Assembly (NCBI GenBank): GCA_902612575.1
Contig: CACMDZ010000003.1
Span: 1-64,000 of the forward strand
Length of the DNA: 64,000 nucleotides
Direction of reading: 5' to 3'
From: an uncultured Pelagibacteraceae bacterium
GTDB taxonomy: Bacteria > Pseudomonadota > Alphaproteobacteria > Pelagibacterales > Pelagibacteraceae
In this document: one piece after another, positions 31,044-39,190 of the stretch
How positions within the stretch are numbered: the stretch's first letter is position 1
Layout of the letters: each line of letters starts with the position of its first letter
The notes under the pieces: generated by a model
The model's input: only the letters and a program-made list of their open reading frames with translations
The model's database searches: none
Told to the model about the DNA's origin: nothing
Made by a program: the position numbers and the translations under genes

Positions 31044-31943
31044 ATGAGTTTTCTAAAAAGTAATATTGGTTACATTTCAATGTTCATTGCTGTTATAGGC
31101 TTTGGCTCTGGTCCTCCATTTGTAAAATTAGCACTACAAGAATTTTATGTAATGGATTTAATGGCAGTTCGATTCTCTTTAGCATTTATTTTAATGTTAA
31201 TATTTGCACTTATAATGAGAGTAGATTTATCTATTAAAAAAATTGGATTAACTCCTTTTTTAATGGGTCTACTAAATCCTTTTTTGGTAACTCTTAGTTT
31301 TCATATAGGGCTGTTGCTAACCTCTCCGGTAAGTGGTGTTGCTTTAATAAGTACACTTCCTATTTGGCAGCCTTTTGTAGCAAGAATTTTTTTAAAAGAA
31401 AAAATTGAAATTAAAGTAATAGTTGGAGCATTTATTACAATTATTGGAACTTTAATTTTATTATCAACACAAAAGAAAATTGGTGGCGGAAATTATTTAG
31501 GGGATTTTATTATATTTTTAGGAATGATGTGTGTTTCTATTAATGAAGTACTTGGAAGACGGTTTATGCAAACCAAAGTAAATCAATTGGGTGTTAATAC
31601 TTTTCAATACATGATTGGAGCAATCTTATCTCTTCTACTGCTTTTTATATTGTGGCCTGATAGTAGTTTTAAATATAATAATTATTTAAATTTAAGTCCT
31701 CCAGTTCTTGCAGCCATAACATTATCTTTTATAACTTTTGGAGCTTATTTATTTTATAACTTTGCTTTAAGAAGAGCACCAATTGGAAGAATTAGTTTGA
31801 TGTATCCTTTAACTGGTCCCATTGGAGCTACAATGTCATGGATAGTTTTGGGTTCTACAATATCCATTAATATATTTATATCCTTAATAATTATTTTAGT
31901 AGGAACAATTATTCCTCAAATTAATAAAAAAGCTAAGGGCTAG
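31044..31943 (+). CDS. EamA/DMT superfamily transporter
   Basis: A ten-helix drug/metabolite transporter of 299 residues made of two EamA repeats, at about 8-140 and 160-295. Each repeat ends in the family's helix-proline-rich pattern (for example SPVSGVALISTLPIWQPFVAR near 95 and APIGRISLMYPLTGPIGA near 245). These proteins usually export amino acids or metabolites. It is alone on the plus strand, and its last 11 bases overlap the convergent dctM gene. Confidence 0.87.
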   Translation: MSFLKSNIGYISMFIAVIGFGSGPPFVKLALQEFYVMDLMAVRFSLAFILMLIFALIMRVDLSIKKIGLTPFLMGLLNPFLVTLSFHIGLLLTSPVSGVALISTLPIWQPFVARIFLKEKIEIKVIVGAFITIIGTLILLSTQKKIGGGNYLGDFIIFLGMMCVSINEVLGRRFMQTKVNQLGVNTFQYMIGAILSLLLLFILWPDSSFKYNNYLNLSPPVLAAITLSFITFGAYLFYNFALRRAPIGRISLMYPLTGPIGATMSWIVLGSTISINIFISLIIILVGTIIPQINKKAKG

Positions 31944-33273
31944 GATACATTACACTTGGCAACCATAATGCTATTTGGGGAAATATAATAATTAATATTA
32001 AGCCAATTAATTGAATAACCATAAATTGCATCATGCCTAAATATATATCTTTTAAATCCCATTGAGGCACCACGCCTTTTAAGAAATAAGCTGATAAAGC
32101 TACAGGTGGAGATAGCCAGGCGGTTTGTAAATTGACAGCTACAAGAATAGCAAACCAAGTTAAGTTAAAACCTAATTCTAAAATTAAAGGTAGAACTATT
32201 GGTAAAACTATTAATACTATTGGAACCCATTCTAAAGGCCAACCTAGTAGAAATATTGCAGCCATTATAATCGCTAAAATCACATATTTATTTACATCAA
32301 GATTTAATAAGAAGTCTGTTAATAGAGATGGAGTTCCTAATTTTGAAAATACCGCACCAAAAAAATTTGAGGCCGCAACTAAAAACATAATTAATGCTGT
32401 TATCTCTAAAGTTTTCAATAGAGCTTCTTTCAAACCATGGTAAGTAAGTTTTTTATAAGCCAGTGCTAAAAGTATTGCTCCAAAAGCTCCCATGCCGGCA
32501 CCTTCAGTTGGAGTTGCAAGACCAAATAAAATACTTCCTAAGGCAAAGAAAACTAAACCTGCAGGAGGAATTAAACCCATTAAAAACTCATACCAAACCT
32601 TAGCCATATTTTTTGGTCGTTCTGAAGCTGGTAATACAGGACCAAGTTTAGGATTTAAAAAACATCTTAACGTTGTGTAAGCAGCATACAAAAATGCCAA
32701 AAGAATTCCTGGGATGATTGCTGCTGCGAATAAATCTGTAACTGGTATTTCTAATACAGGACCCATAACAACTAACATAATGCTTGGAGGAATTAAAATT
32801 CCTAAAGTACCTCCAGCACAAATTAGACCCGCTGAAAGTCTGGTGTCATATCCTGTCCTGATCATAGTTTTTCCAGCCATAATTCCCAAAATTGTGACAG
32901 ATGCTCCTACAATTCCAGTTGCTGCCGCGAAGATAGTTGAAACAAACATAACAGCATAAAACAATGCTCCTCTAGTTTTCGAGAGCATTAATTGCACCGC
33001 GTTAAATAATCTTTCCATTAATCCAGCTTGTTCCATCAAAATTCCCATAAATATAAAGAGTGGAACGGCGGCCAGGGTATTCTCGGTCATTATCATATTG
33101 AATTGCAAGGTCATTAAATAGAAAACTAACTTTCCAAATCCCCAATAACCAAAAACAAGACCTAAAAAAATCAACGTAAATGAAATAGGAAATCCAACAA
33201 AAATTGCAAACAACATGCAACCAATCATTATTGCGCCGATTATTTCTGGTGAAAAGAATTCCATTAAGGCCAT
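31933..33273 (-). CDS. dctM: TRAP transporter large permease subunit
   Basis: The large, ion-coupled membrane subunit of a tripartite ATP-independent periplasmic transporter, 446 residues with about 12 helices. Conserved features include FIFMGILMEQAGLMERLFNA near 75, ASVTILGIMAGKTMIRTGYD near 124, GTLGILIPPSIMLVVMG near 155, and TPTEGAGMGAFGAI near 255. It overlaps dctQ by 10 bases. It imports the same ligand as the neighbouring DctP, using a sodium gradient in characterised relatives. Confidence 0.95.
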   Translation of the reverse strand: MALMEFFSPEIIGAIMIGCMLFAIFVGFPISFTLIFLGLVFGYWGFGKLVFYLMTLQFNMIMTENTLAAVPLFIFMGILMEQAGLMERLFNAVQLMLSKTRGALFYAVMFVSTIFAAATGIVGASVTILGIMAGKTMIRTGYDTRLSAGLICAGGTLGILIPPSIMLVVMGPVLEIPVTDLFAAAIIPGILLAFLYAAYTTLRCFLNPKLGPVLPASERPKNMAKVWYEFLMGLIPPAGLVFFALGSILFGLATPTEGAGMGAFGAILLALAYKKLTYHGLKEALLKTLEITALIMFLVAASNFFGAVFSKLGTPSLLTDFLLNLDVNKYVILAIIMAAIFLLGWPLEWVPIVLIVLPIVLPLILELGFNLTWFAILVAVNLQTAWLSPPVALSAYFLKGVVPQWDLKDIYLGMMQFMVIQLIGLILIIIFPQIALWLPSVMYPSP

Positions 33274-33920
33274 CTTCCTTTCACAAAGGCATAATACGTT
33301 TTAAGTATTTCAGAAAAACCTTGAACTAAAAGTAAAAAGGCTCCAATTGGCATACAACTTTTTAATGGCCACATTATTGGCATCCATGTAGTGTCCATCG
33401 CTCTTTGAATTCTTACTTTTCCACCTAAACATTCTTCAAGATTTGATCTTCCACAAATTGATGTATAAGCATAATCAAAACTTACATAAAAAAATACTAA
33501 GAAACCTGGTATAAAAAATAAAAGATACAAAAATAGATCAACTCTAGCCTGATTTTTAACTGTCCAATTTCTATAAAGAAAGTCAGCTCTTATATGAATA
33601 CCTTTTGATAACGTATATGCTGCACCAAGCATGAACAAAGCCCCTGCTAGCATTCTGCTAATATCAAAAGACCAAAGTGTAGGTCTATTAAAAAAATGTC
33701 TTCCAATTACTTCATGTATCATTGCATAAATAAGTGGAATTGTGATCCACATTATTATTTTGCCTGATAAAAGCATTTTTGAGTCAATAAATTCTATTGT
33801 TTTTGCCATCCAAGGAATCATGTCCTCAGGCATTTTTGTACTTGTTCTTCTTTCAGCAATTAATTCGTCAGTAATATCTAGATTTTCTTTAACTTTAGGA
33901 TCTGAATCTTTATCAACCAT
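33264..33920 (-). CDS. dctQ: TRAP transporter small permease subunit
   Basis: The four-helix small membrane subunit of the TRAP transporter. Its 218 residues include a hydrophilic N-terminal extension of about 50 residues, then helices with the family pattern VIGRHFFNRPTLWSFDISRML near 82 and AYTLSKGIHIRADFLY near 112. It begins 78 bases after dctP, on the other side of a strong terminator hairpin, so its expression relative to dctP is probably reduced. Confidence 0.92.
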   Translation of the reverse strand: MVDKDSDPKVKENLDITDELIAERRTSTKMPEDMIPWMAKTIEFIDSKMLLSGKIIMWITIPLIYAMIHEVIGRHFFNRPTLWSFDISRMLAGALFMLGAAYTLSKGIHIRADFLYRNWTVKNQARVDLFLYLLFFIPGFLVFFYVSFDYAYTSICGRSNLEECLGGKVRIQRAMDTTWMPIMWPLKSCMPIGAFLLLVQGFSEILKTYYAFVKGRWP

Positions 33921-33955
33921 TGAACAAGTATACTATTTAAAATTAAATTATTAAA

Positions 33956-33988
33956 AAAAAACGGGGATTAGTAAAATCCCCGTTTTTT
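33956..33988. terminator. Intergenic bidirectional-looking terminator between dctP and dctQ
   Basis: A run of A, then ACGGGGATT, a 5-base loop (AGTAA), AATCCCCGT and a run of T. The GC-rich stem has 9 pairs (33961-33969 with 33975-33983), extended by five A-T pairs. Read on the minus strand, the stem is followed by about nine T, a classical rho-independent terminator. Placed after the binding-protein gene and before the permeases, it would act as an attenuator giving more DctP than DctQM. Confidence 0.88.
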
Positions 33989-33998
33989 ATATCGTTAC

Positions 33999-35087
33999 TT
34001 ATTGTTGTGCTGCAAATGCAGATCCAATTGATGCATCAGATGTTTCCATTTGTGCAATAAAAGGTACTACAACTTTTGCGTGCTCAGTCATATGATCGTA
34101 AACTTGCTTAAAGAAAGCATTTTCTGCTGCATTCTTTTTAAGCGTAGCTTGAGCAGCGTTCATGTACTCAGTGAAATAATCAGCTGGTGTATCCCATAGT
34201 TTTACACCATGATTTTGAGTAAGATCAATTAACGCTTTTCCATTTTCTACAGCTCTGTTTGTAATATTTCTTGTGATCATAGCTTCAGATGCAACTTCCA
34301 TTGCATATTTTTGATGATCAGTTAAAGAATTATAAACATCACCATTTATGTAAATGTCTCCATTTACAACGTTTTGGTGAAGACCTTGTAGATAATAGTT
34401 TTTAAGAACTTTTTGGAAACCAAATACTGAGTCTGGTTTTGGACAACACCACTCTGCAGCATCAATTGTTCCTTTTTCAAGTGCTGGTAAAATATCACCA
34501 CCTGATAAAGATACTGATGCAATTCCGATATCTTTATATGTTTGTCCTGGAATTCCTGGAGGAGTTCTGAATCTGTATTTTCTGAAATCATCCATATTCT
34601 TGATTGGCTCTTTAAACCAACCTAATGCTTCTGGTCCAGATGATGCCATCACGAAACCTTTAACATTCATTCCCATTTCGCTCCACAATTGGTCGTATAA
34701 CTCTTTACCACCATTGTCGAAGTACCATGCTAACCAAGATTTAGTACTTAAGCCAATTCCTCCACCAGCAACTGGCGAACCAAATAACATCGCAGCTGGG
34801 TGATAGTTTGACCAGTAGTGAGTCCATGCTGCACCACCATCTACTAGACCTTTGTCGACGGCTTCTAGTGTTTCTTTCATTCCAACAACTTCACCTTTTG
34901 ATAAAAGTTCAAATTTTAACTCACCTCGTGTTAATTTTGTTACTCTATCAGTCCACATTTTTACGATTTGTCCATCGTAAGATGTTTTTGGAAAAGTAAG
35001 TTGGATTTTTAATGTTTTAGCAGATGCAGAACCAATTACTGAAACTGCAAATACTAAAGCTAAAATCATTGATGTGATTTTTTTCAT
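33999..35087 (-). CDS. dctP: TRAP transporter periplasmic binding protein, TakP-like DctP
   Basis: The secreted ligand-binding subunit: a 23-residue signal peptide (ending SASA), then a DctP fold of 362 residues in all. The conserved arginine region KYRFRTPPGIPGQTYKDIG near 168 and the following DAAEWCCPKPDS near 210 match the TakP-type cluster, whose members bind 2-oxo acids or other small carboxylates, often with a cation. The two neighbouring cysteines in EWCC are unusual. A good ribosome-binding site (GAGAGGG) precedes the ATG. The neighbouring 3-hydroxyisobutyrate-type genes hint at a carboxylate ligand; this is inference. Confidence 0.93.
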   Translation of the reverse strand: MKKITSMILALVFAVSVIGSASAKTLKIQLTFPKTSYDGQIVKMWTDRVTKLTRGELKFELLSKGEVVGMKETLEAVDKGLVDGGAAWTHYWSNYHPAAMLFGSPVAGGGIGLSTKSWLAWYFDNGGKELYDQLWSEMGMNVKGFVMASSGPEALGWFKEPIKNMDDFRKYRFRTPPGIPGQTYKDIGIASVSLSGGDILPALEKGTIDAAEWCCPKPDSVFGFQKVLKNYYLQGLHQNVVNGDIYINGDVYNSLTDHQKYAMEVASEAMITRNITNRAVENGKALIDLTQNHGVKLWDTPADYFTEYMNAAQATLKKNAAENAFFKQVYDHMTEHAKVVVPFIAQMETSDASIGSAFAAQQ

Positions 35088-35120
35088 TATATATCCCTCT
35101 CTTTATTGTTATTAAGACTT

Positions 35121-35145
35121 AATAATATCCTAAGTTAATATTATT
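35121..35145. promoter_or_regulatory. AT-rich inverted repeat upstream of dctP
   Basis: AATAATAT at 35121-35128 and its exact complement ATATTATT at 35138-35145, separated by 9 bases, lie 34 bases upstream of the dctP start. It could be an operator for a dimeric regulator of the TRAP operon, or chance in AT-rich DNA. No regulator gene is adjacent. Confidence 0.25.
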
Positions 35146-35208
35146 GGCTGAGAAATGTAAAATGTTAAATTGTTACATAAATTGAATATGCAACTTGAGG
35201 TTTAATAG

Positions 35209-36135
35209 CTAATCTTTGCCTTTTGGGTCAAAAGGGTAATCCCACGCATCACCACCAATTTTTTTTGATATACCTGAATAATCAGTTTCAGACTCTCCCT
35301 CGTTACAAAATTCTGAAAAAATTTCTAAAGCATGTTTTCCTAAAGGGGTTGATGCGCTTACTGATTTTGCAGCATCATTTGCTAATTTTAAATCTTTTGT
35401 CATCATTGCAGCAGAAAAACCAGGTCTGTATTTATTGTTTGAAGGAACGCCATCTGTTAAATTCGGTAAGGGAGTGTAAGTCGATAGGGCCCAATTATTT
35501 CCAGATGCATTTTTCATTATTTCATGGACTTTTTTTAAATCCATCTTTAGTCTTTTTGCTAACATTAATGCCTCTGATGCAGCTATCATTGAAATACCTA
35601 AGGACATATTATTACAGATTTTAACTCCAACACCACTTCCTTGGGGTCCAGCGTGCAAAATTTTTTGACCCATAATATCCATTAATGGTCTTGCTAAGTT
35701 TACAGACTCGTCATCTCCACCAACTAAAAAATTAAGTTTGCCTACTCTTGCACCCATAACACCTCCTGTAACAGGTGCATCAATCATTTTTATGCCTCTA
35801 CTTTTAGCTTCTTTGCCGAGTAATAAGGAAGTTTCTATATCGATTGTTGAACAATCAATAATTAATGCATCTTTTGATATTTTATCTATTATTCCTTTCT
35901 CGCCTAAAAAAAGTGACTTAACATGTTTTCCCTCAGGTAACATTGAAATTATAAAATTTGCACCCTTGAGTACTTCATCTAAAGTTTCTACTACGTTTAA
36001 ATTTGCTTCTTTTGCTTTTTGTATCATTTCAGGAGAAACATCATAAGCTTTAACTTTTTTTCCAGCTTTAACTAACTGGTCAGCCATTGGATTACCCATA
36101 TTTCCAACTCCTATGAAAGCAATTTGATCTGTCAT
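35209..36135 (-). CDS. 3-hydroxyisobutyrate dehydrogenase-like oxidoreductase
   Basis: A 308-residue beta-hydroxyacid dehydrogenase. Seen: Rossmann motif AFIGVGNMGNPMADQLV at residues 6-22, substrate-binding DAPVTGGVMGARVG near 118, catalytic lysine in GSGVGVKICNNMSLG near 168, and KDLKLANDAA near 243. MmsB of valine degradation has this length and these motifs. It is the last gene of a unit with an aldehyde dehydrogenase (2-base gap) and an SDR, so it may process a hydroxyacid into a semialdehyde that the aldehyde dehydrogenase then oxidises. Confidence 0.87.
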   Translation of the reverse strand: MTDQIAFIGVGNMGNPMADQLVKAGKKVKAYDVSPEMIQKAKEANLNVVETLDEVLKGANFIISMLPEGKHVKSLFLGEKGIIDKISKDALIIDCSTIDIETSLLLGKEAKSRGIKMIDAPVTGGVMGARVGKLNFLVGGDDESVNLARPLMDIMGQKILHAGPQGSGVGVKICNNMSLGISMIAASEALMLAKRLKMDLKKVHEIMKNASGNNWALSTYTPLPNLTDGVPSNNKYRPGFSAAMMTKDLKLANDAAKSVSASTPLGKHALEIFSEFCNEGESETDYSGISKKIGGDAWDYPFDPKGKD

Positions 36136-36137
36136 AT

Positions 36138-37655
36138 TTAATTATCTATATTTGATTTTCCTCGATTTATCAAAACTGTTTTGCTTTGAGTAAAATGATT
36201 TATCATGCTATCAAACGCATATTCTTTACCTATACCACTCATTTTTAAACCACCATAAGATACATTTGCTCTTGGAGCAACGCATTGGTTTACTTGAACA
36301 AATCCTGCTTCAATATCTTCAACAAACTCTAGAGCTCTAGACAAATTTTGAGTCCAAAGTACAGCTGATAATCCAAATGGTGTATCATTAGCACTTTGCA
36401 TTACTTCTTCAAATGTTTTAAATGGAATAGCACAAGCTACTGGCCCAAAAATCTCTTCCTGACAGACAGGAGAGGCTACCGGTACCCCTGACATAAGTGT
36501 AGGCTCATAATAGAAACCATTTTTATAATCACCACCTGTTGGTTGATTGCCACCATGTAATACTTTGGCTGAAGAAGTTTGTTTTGCTATATCCATATAA
36601 TGCAAAGTTCTTTTTAGTTGCTCCTCTGAGATAATCGCTCCAATATCAGATCCTTCATCTAAAGCATTTCCCATTTTTAGTTTACTTAGTTTTTCAACTG
36701 CACCATTGATAACTTTATCATAAATTTTTTCCTGAATATAAACTCTAGACCCCGCAGTACATGCTTGTCCTTGACGGGTATACCTCATACCATCAATTAC
36801 ACCTTGAATTGCAATATCTAAATCAGCGTCACTCATTATTATATTTGGATTTTTCCCACCAAGTTCTAAAGTAACAGGACATAATTTTGGAGCAGCTTTT
36901 TCAGCAATGATTTTTCCAACAGAAAAAGATCCCGTAAAAGTTACTTTTCTTACCTTTTCATGAGTGACCAAAGGTTCACCACACTCTTCTCCGTACCCTG
37001 AAATAACATTTAAAACTCCTGGCAGTAGTTCTTGTTGGAATATTTCGGATAACAGTAAAGCGCAAAAAGGTGCTTGTTCAGCTGTTTTTAACACAACGCT
37101 ATTACCAGCAACTATCGCTGGAGCAATTTTAGCAACTGTTAAAAATAAAGGAGCATTCCATGGCACAATTGCACAAACAACACCAATTGGATCTCTTGTT
37201 GTATAATGAATAGTATTTGGGATATTGGCTGGATAATTCTCACCCTTTAACTCTCCTGATAGTCCTGCAAACATATTTGTTAGCTCAATAGATGCTGCAG
37301 TTTCTGGCACAGCTTGAGTTCTTAAAGCATTACCAGTATCTAAGGAAAGCAAAGTCTCAATTTCAGATTTTCTTTCCTCTAATTTCTTCGCACCTGCAGC
37401 AACCATCTTTCCTCTTTCACGTGCTGGTATTTTTTTCCATTTTTGAAATGCTTTAAAAGCCGACTCAACTGCAATATTAACATCATTCTTATCACATTGT
37501 GGTGCTGAACCAATATTCTCTCCTGTACTAGGATTTAAAACTGGTATTTTTTTACCTGTTTGAGCAGAAATTAATTTGCCATCTATTAAAATTTTATCTG
37601 ATAATCTTTTTGCATTGTTAAGAGCTAATTCATAATTTTTTTCAAAATTACTCAT
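36138..37655 (-). CDS. NAD(P)-dependent aldehyde dehydrogenase
   Basis: A 505-residue aldehyde dehydrogenase that oxidises an aldehyde to its acid. Catalytic residues are visible: asparagine in IVPWNAPLF near 165, glutamate in VTLELGGKNPNI near 265, and the nucleophilic cysteine in RQGQACTAGSRVYI near 300; PVCQEEIFGPV near 400 is the usual cofactor loop. It does not show CoA-acylating features. It overlaps the SDR gene by 8 bases. Betaine-aldehyde or semialdehyde dehydrogenases are the closest general type; the substrate is unknown. Confidence 0.9.
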   Translation of the reverse strand: MSNFEKNYELALNNAKRLSDKILIDGKLISAQTGKKIPVLNPSTGENIGSAPQCDKNDVNIAVESAFKAFQKWKKIPARERGKMVAAGAKKLEERKSEIETLLSLDTGNALRTQAVPETAASIELTNMFAGLSGELKGENYPANIPNTIHYTTRDPIGVVCAIVPWNAPLFLTVAKIAPAIVAGNSVVLKTAEQAPFCALLLSEIFQQELLPGVLNVISGYGEECGEPLVTHEKVRKVTFTGSFSVGKIIAEKAAPKLCPVTLELGGKNPNIIMSDADLDIAIQGVIDGMRYTRQGQACTAGSRVYIQEKIYDKVINGAVEKLSKLKMGNALDEGSDIGAIISEEQLKRTLHYMDIAKQTSSAKVLHGGNQPTGGDYKNGFYYEPTLMSGVPVASPVCQEEIFGPVACAIPFKTFEEVMQSANDTPFGLSAVLWTQNLSRALEFVEDIEAGFVQVNQCVAPRANVSYGGLKMSGIGKEYAFDSMINHFTQSKTVLINRGKSNIDN

Positions 37656-38427
37656 TATCTAATTCTCCTCTTCTAACCTTAGAGGAAAGCCATCCACCAT
37701 CAATTTTAATTTCAGATCCGTTTATAAAGTCTGATTCATCACTTGATAAAAATACCGCTGCTCCCACAATATCTTTTGGTTGCCCCCATCTTCCTACAAC
37801 TGTTTCTTTTCCCCAGGCTTTGCCATGTTTTGGATCTTCAGCATATTTTTGGTTGAAAGGAGTTGATATTAATCCAGGACAAATAGTGTTTACGTTAATA
37901 TTTTTTCCAGTAAGATCAACTGACAATGCTCTCGTTAAGCCTAGTACCCCACTTTTAGCTGCAACATAACCTACTCTATCAGGTCTACCCATAAAACTAG
38001 CAATGGAACCAAAGTTTATAATTTTTCCCTTACCATTTTTAATCATGTGAGGAATTACAGCCTGACTTGCAAGAAATGGTGCTGTAAGATTAACTGAAAT
38101 CATATCGTCCCAGTCCTGTTTAGTATGATCTAACAATTTTTTTACATGTCTTATGCCTGCGTTATTTATAAGGATATCAATTTTCCCAAATGTTTTAATG
38201 GTTTTTTCTACCATTTCATTAATACTATCTTTTTTAGAGACGTCTGTTTTAACGATTATTGCTTCACCGCCTTTATCAAAAATTTTTTTTTTAGCATTTT
38301 CTGAATTTGTAATATCTATTTCCGCTATAACAATCTTAGCACCCTCTTTTGCAAGGCCTAAGCAAATTTCTTCACCTATACCCTTACCTCCACCTGTAAC
38401 TATTGCCACTCTATCTTTAAGCTTCAT
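37648..38427 (-). CDS. Short-chain dehydrogenase/reductase
   Basis: Classical SDR of 259 residues: cofactor motif TGGGKGIGEEICL at 11-23, NNAGIRH near 88, catalytic serine in NFGSIASFMGR near 140, and YVAAKSG (YxxxK) near 153; it ends INGSEIKIDGGWLSS. It oxidises or reduces a hydroxyl/keto group with NAD(P). It is placed between the FKBP-rhodanese gene and the aldehyde dehydrogenase with very tight spacing, so it is a likely step of the same pathway. Confidence 0.9.
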   Translation of the reverse strand: MKLKDRVAIVTGGGKGIGEEICLGLAKEGAKIVIAEIDITNSENAKKKIFDKGGEAIIVKTDVSKKDSINEMVEKTIKTFGKIDILINNAGIRHVKKLLDHTKQDWDDMISVNLTAPFLASQAVIPHMIKNGKGKIINFGSIASFMGRPDRVGYVAAKSGVLGLTRALSVDLTGKNINVNTICPGLISTPFNQKYAEDPKHGKAWGKETVVGRWGQPKDIVGAAVFLSSDESDFINGSEIKIDGGWLSSKVRRGELDNE

Positions 38428-38445
38428 TTTTTAAATGATTTGATG

Positions 38446-39189
38446 TTATTTTAAGAAAGAAACTAATGCTTTTTCCTCATTAATCCAAGCTTTAATTCCA
38501 CCCTTCAAAACGTATACATTTTTAAAACCTAGGTCTTCTGCAAAGGCATTGCCTAAAATTGATGCAGTCTCCCCATCATTGCTGACAAAAATAATTTCAA
38601 TATTTTGTGACTCAGCGCCAGCTAAAGCTCTAACTCTATCCATTAAATAAACATTAAATTTTCCATTTTTATCAAATGCAGTCTCTTGAAATGATCCTTT
38701 AATTACTCCAGTTTTTTTCCATTGATCGTCTGTTCGAATATCTAAAACAACTGCATTATTATCTAATAAATTTTTTAATTGATCAGATGAAATTAAATTA
38801 TAATTTGGATCCAGAACATCAATAATTTTAAATTCAAAAATAAGATCTGAATTTGGCGGTATCACATCTCCAGCTCCGGAAGAGCCATATGCCAATTCTG
38901 AAGGAATTTTAATTTTTCTGACTGTACCTTTGTTTGTACCAACAATGCCCATCTCAAAACCAGGTATAACTTCTCTCATTCCTATTTGAACTACTAAAGG
39001 TCTGTCTTTTCCAACGTTAGTATCAAAGACTTTTCCATCAATAAATGAACCAGTATATTCAATTTGTACCCAAGAATGATTAATAATTTTTTTTCCATCG
39101 CCTGGTTTATCAACTAAAATTTCTATCTCTGTTGAAAGTAAATTGGTTGTTAAGAATAAATATATTATTAAAAATTTTATAGTTCTCAT
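38446..39189 (-). CDS. Exported FKBP-type isomerase fused to a rhodanese-like domain
   Basis: A 247-residue protein with a signal peptide (about residues 1-20), an FKBP-type peptidyl-prolyl isomerase domain (about 35-125: VQIEYTGSF, GKVFDTNVGK, VIPGFEMGIVG, PSELAYGSSGAGDVIPPNSDL), then a rhodanese fold (about 132-245: VVLDIRTDDQWKKTGVI, NVYVLKGGIKAWINE). The rhodanese active-site loop reads FVSNDGETA, so the catalytic cysteine is replaced by serine and sulfur transfer is unlikely. It probably acts in the periplasm as a folding or binding factor. It sits one base after the monooxygenase gene and 18 bases before the SDR, an odd place for a chaperone. Confidence 0.88.
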   Translation of the reverse strand: MRTIKFLIIYLFLTTNLLSTEIEILVDKPGDGKKIINHSWVQIEYTGSFIDGKVFDTNVGKDRPLVVQIGMREVIPGFEMGIVGTNKGTVRKIKIPSELAYGSSGAGDVIPPNSDLIFEFKIIDVLDPNYNLISSDQLKNLLDNNAVVLDIRTDDQWKKTGVIKGSFQETAFDKNGKFNVYLMDRVRALAGAESQNIEIIFVSNDGETASILGNAFAEDLGFKNVYVLKGGIKAWINEEKALVSFLK

Positions 39190-39190
39190 T

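Noticed and set aside
35223..35624. 133-residue open frame on the plus strand
   Set aside because: Antisense to the 3-hydroxyisobutyrate dehydrogenase-like gene; leucine-rich shadow without domain features.
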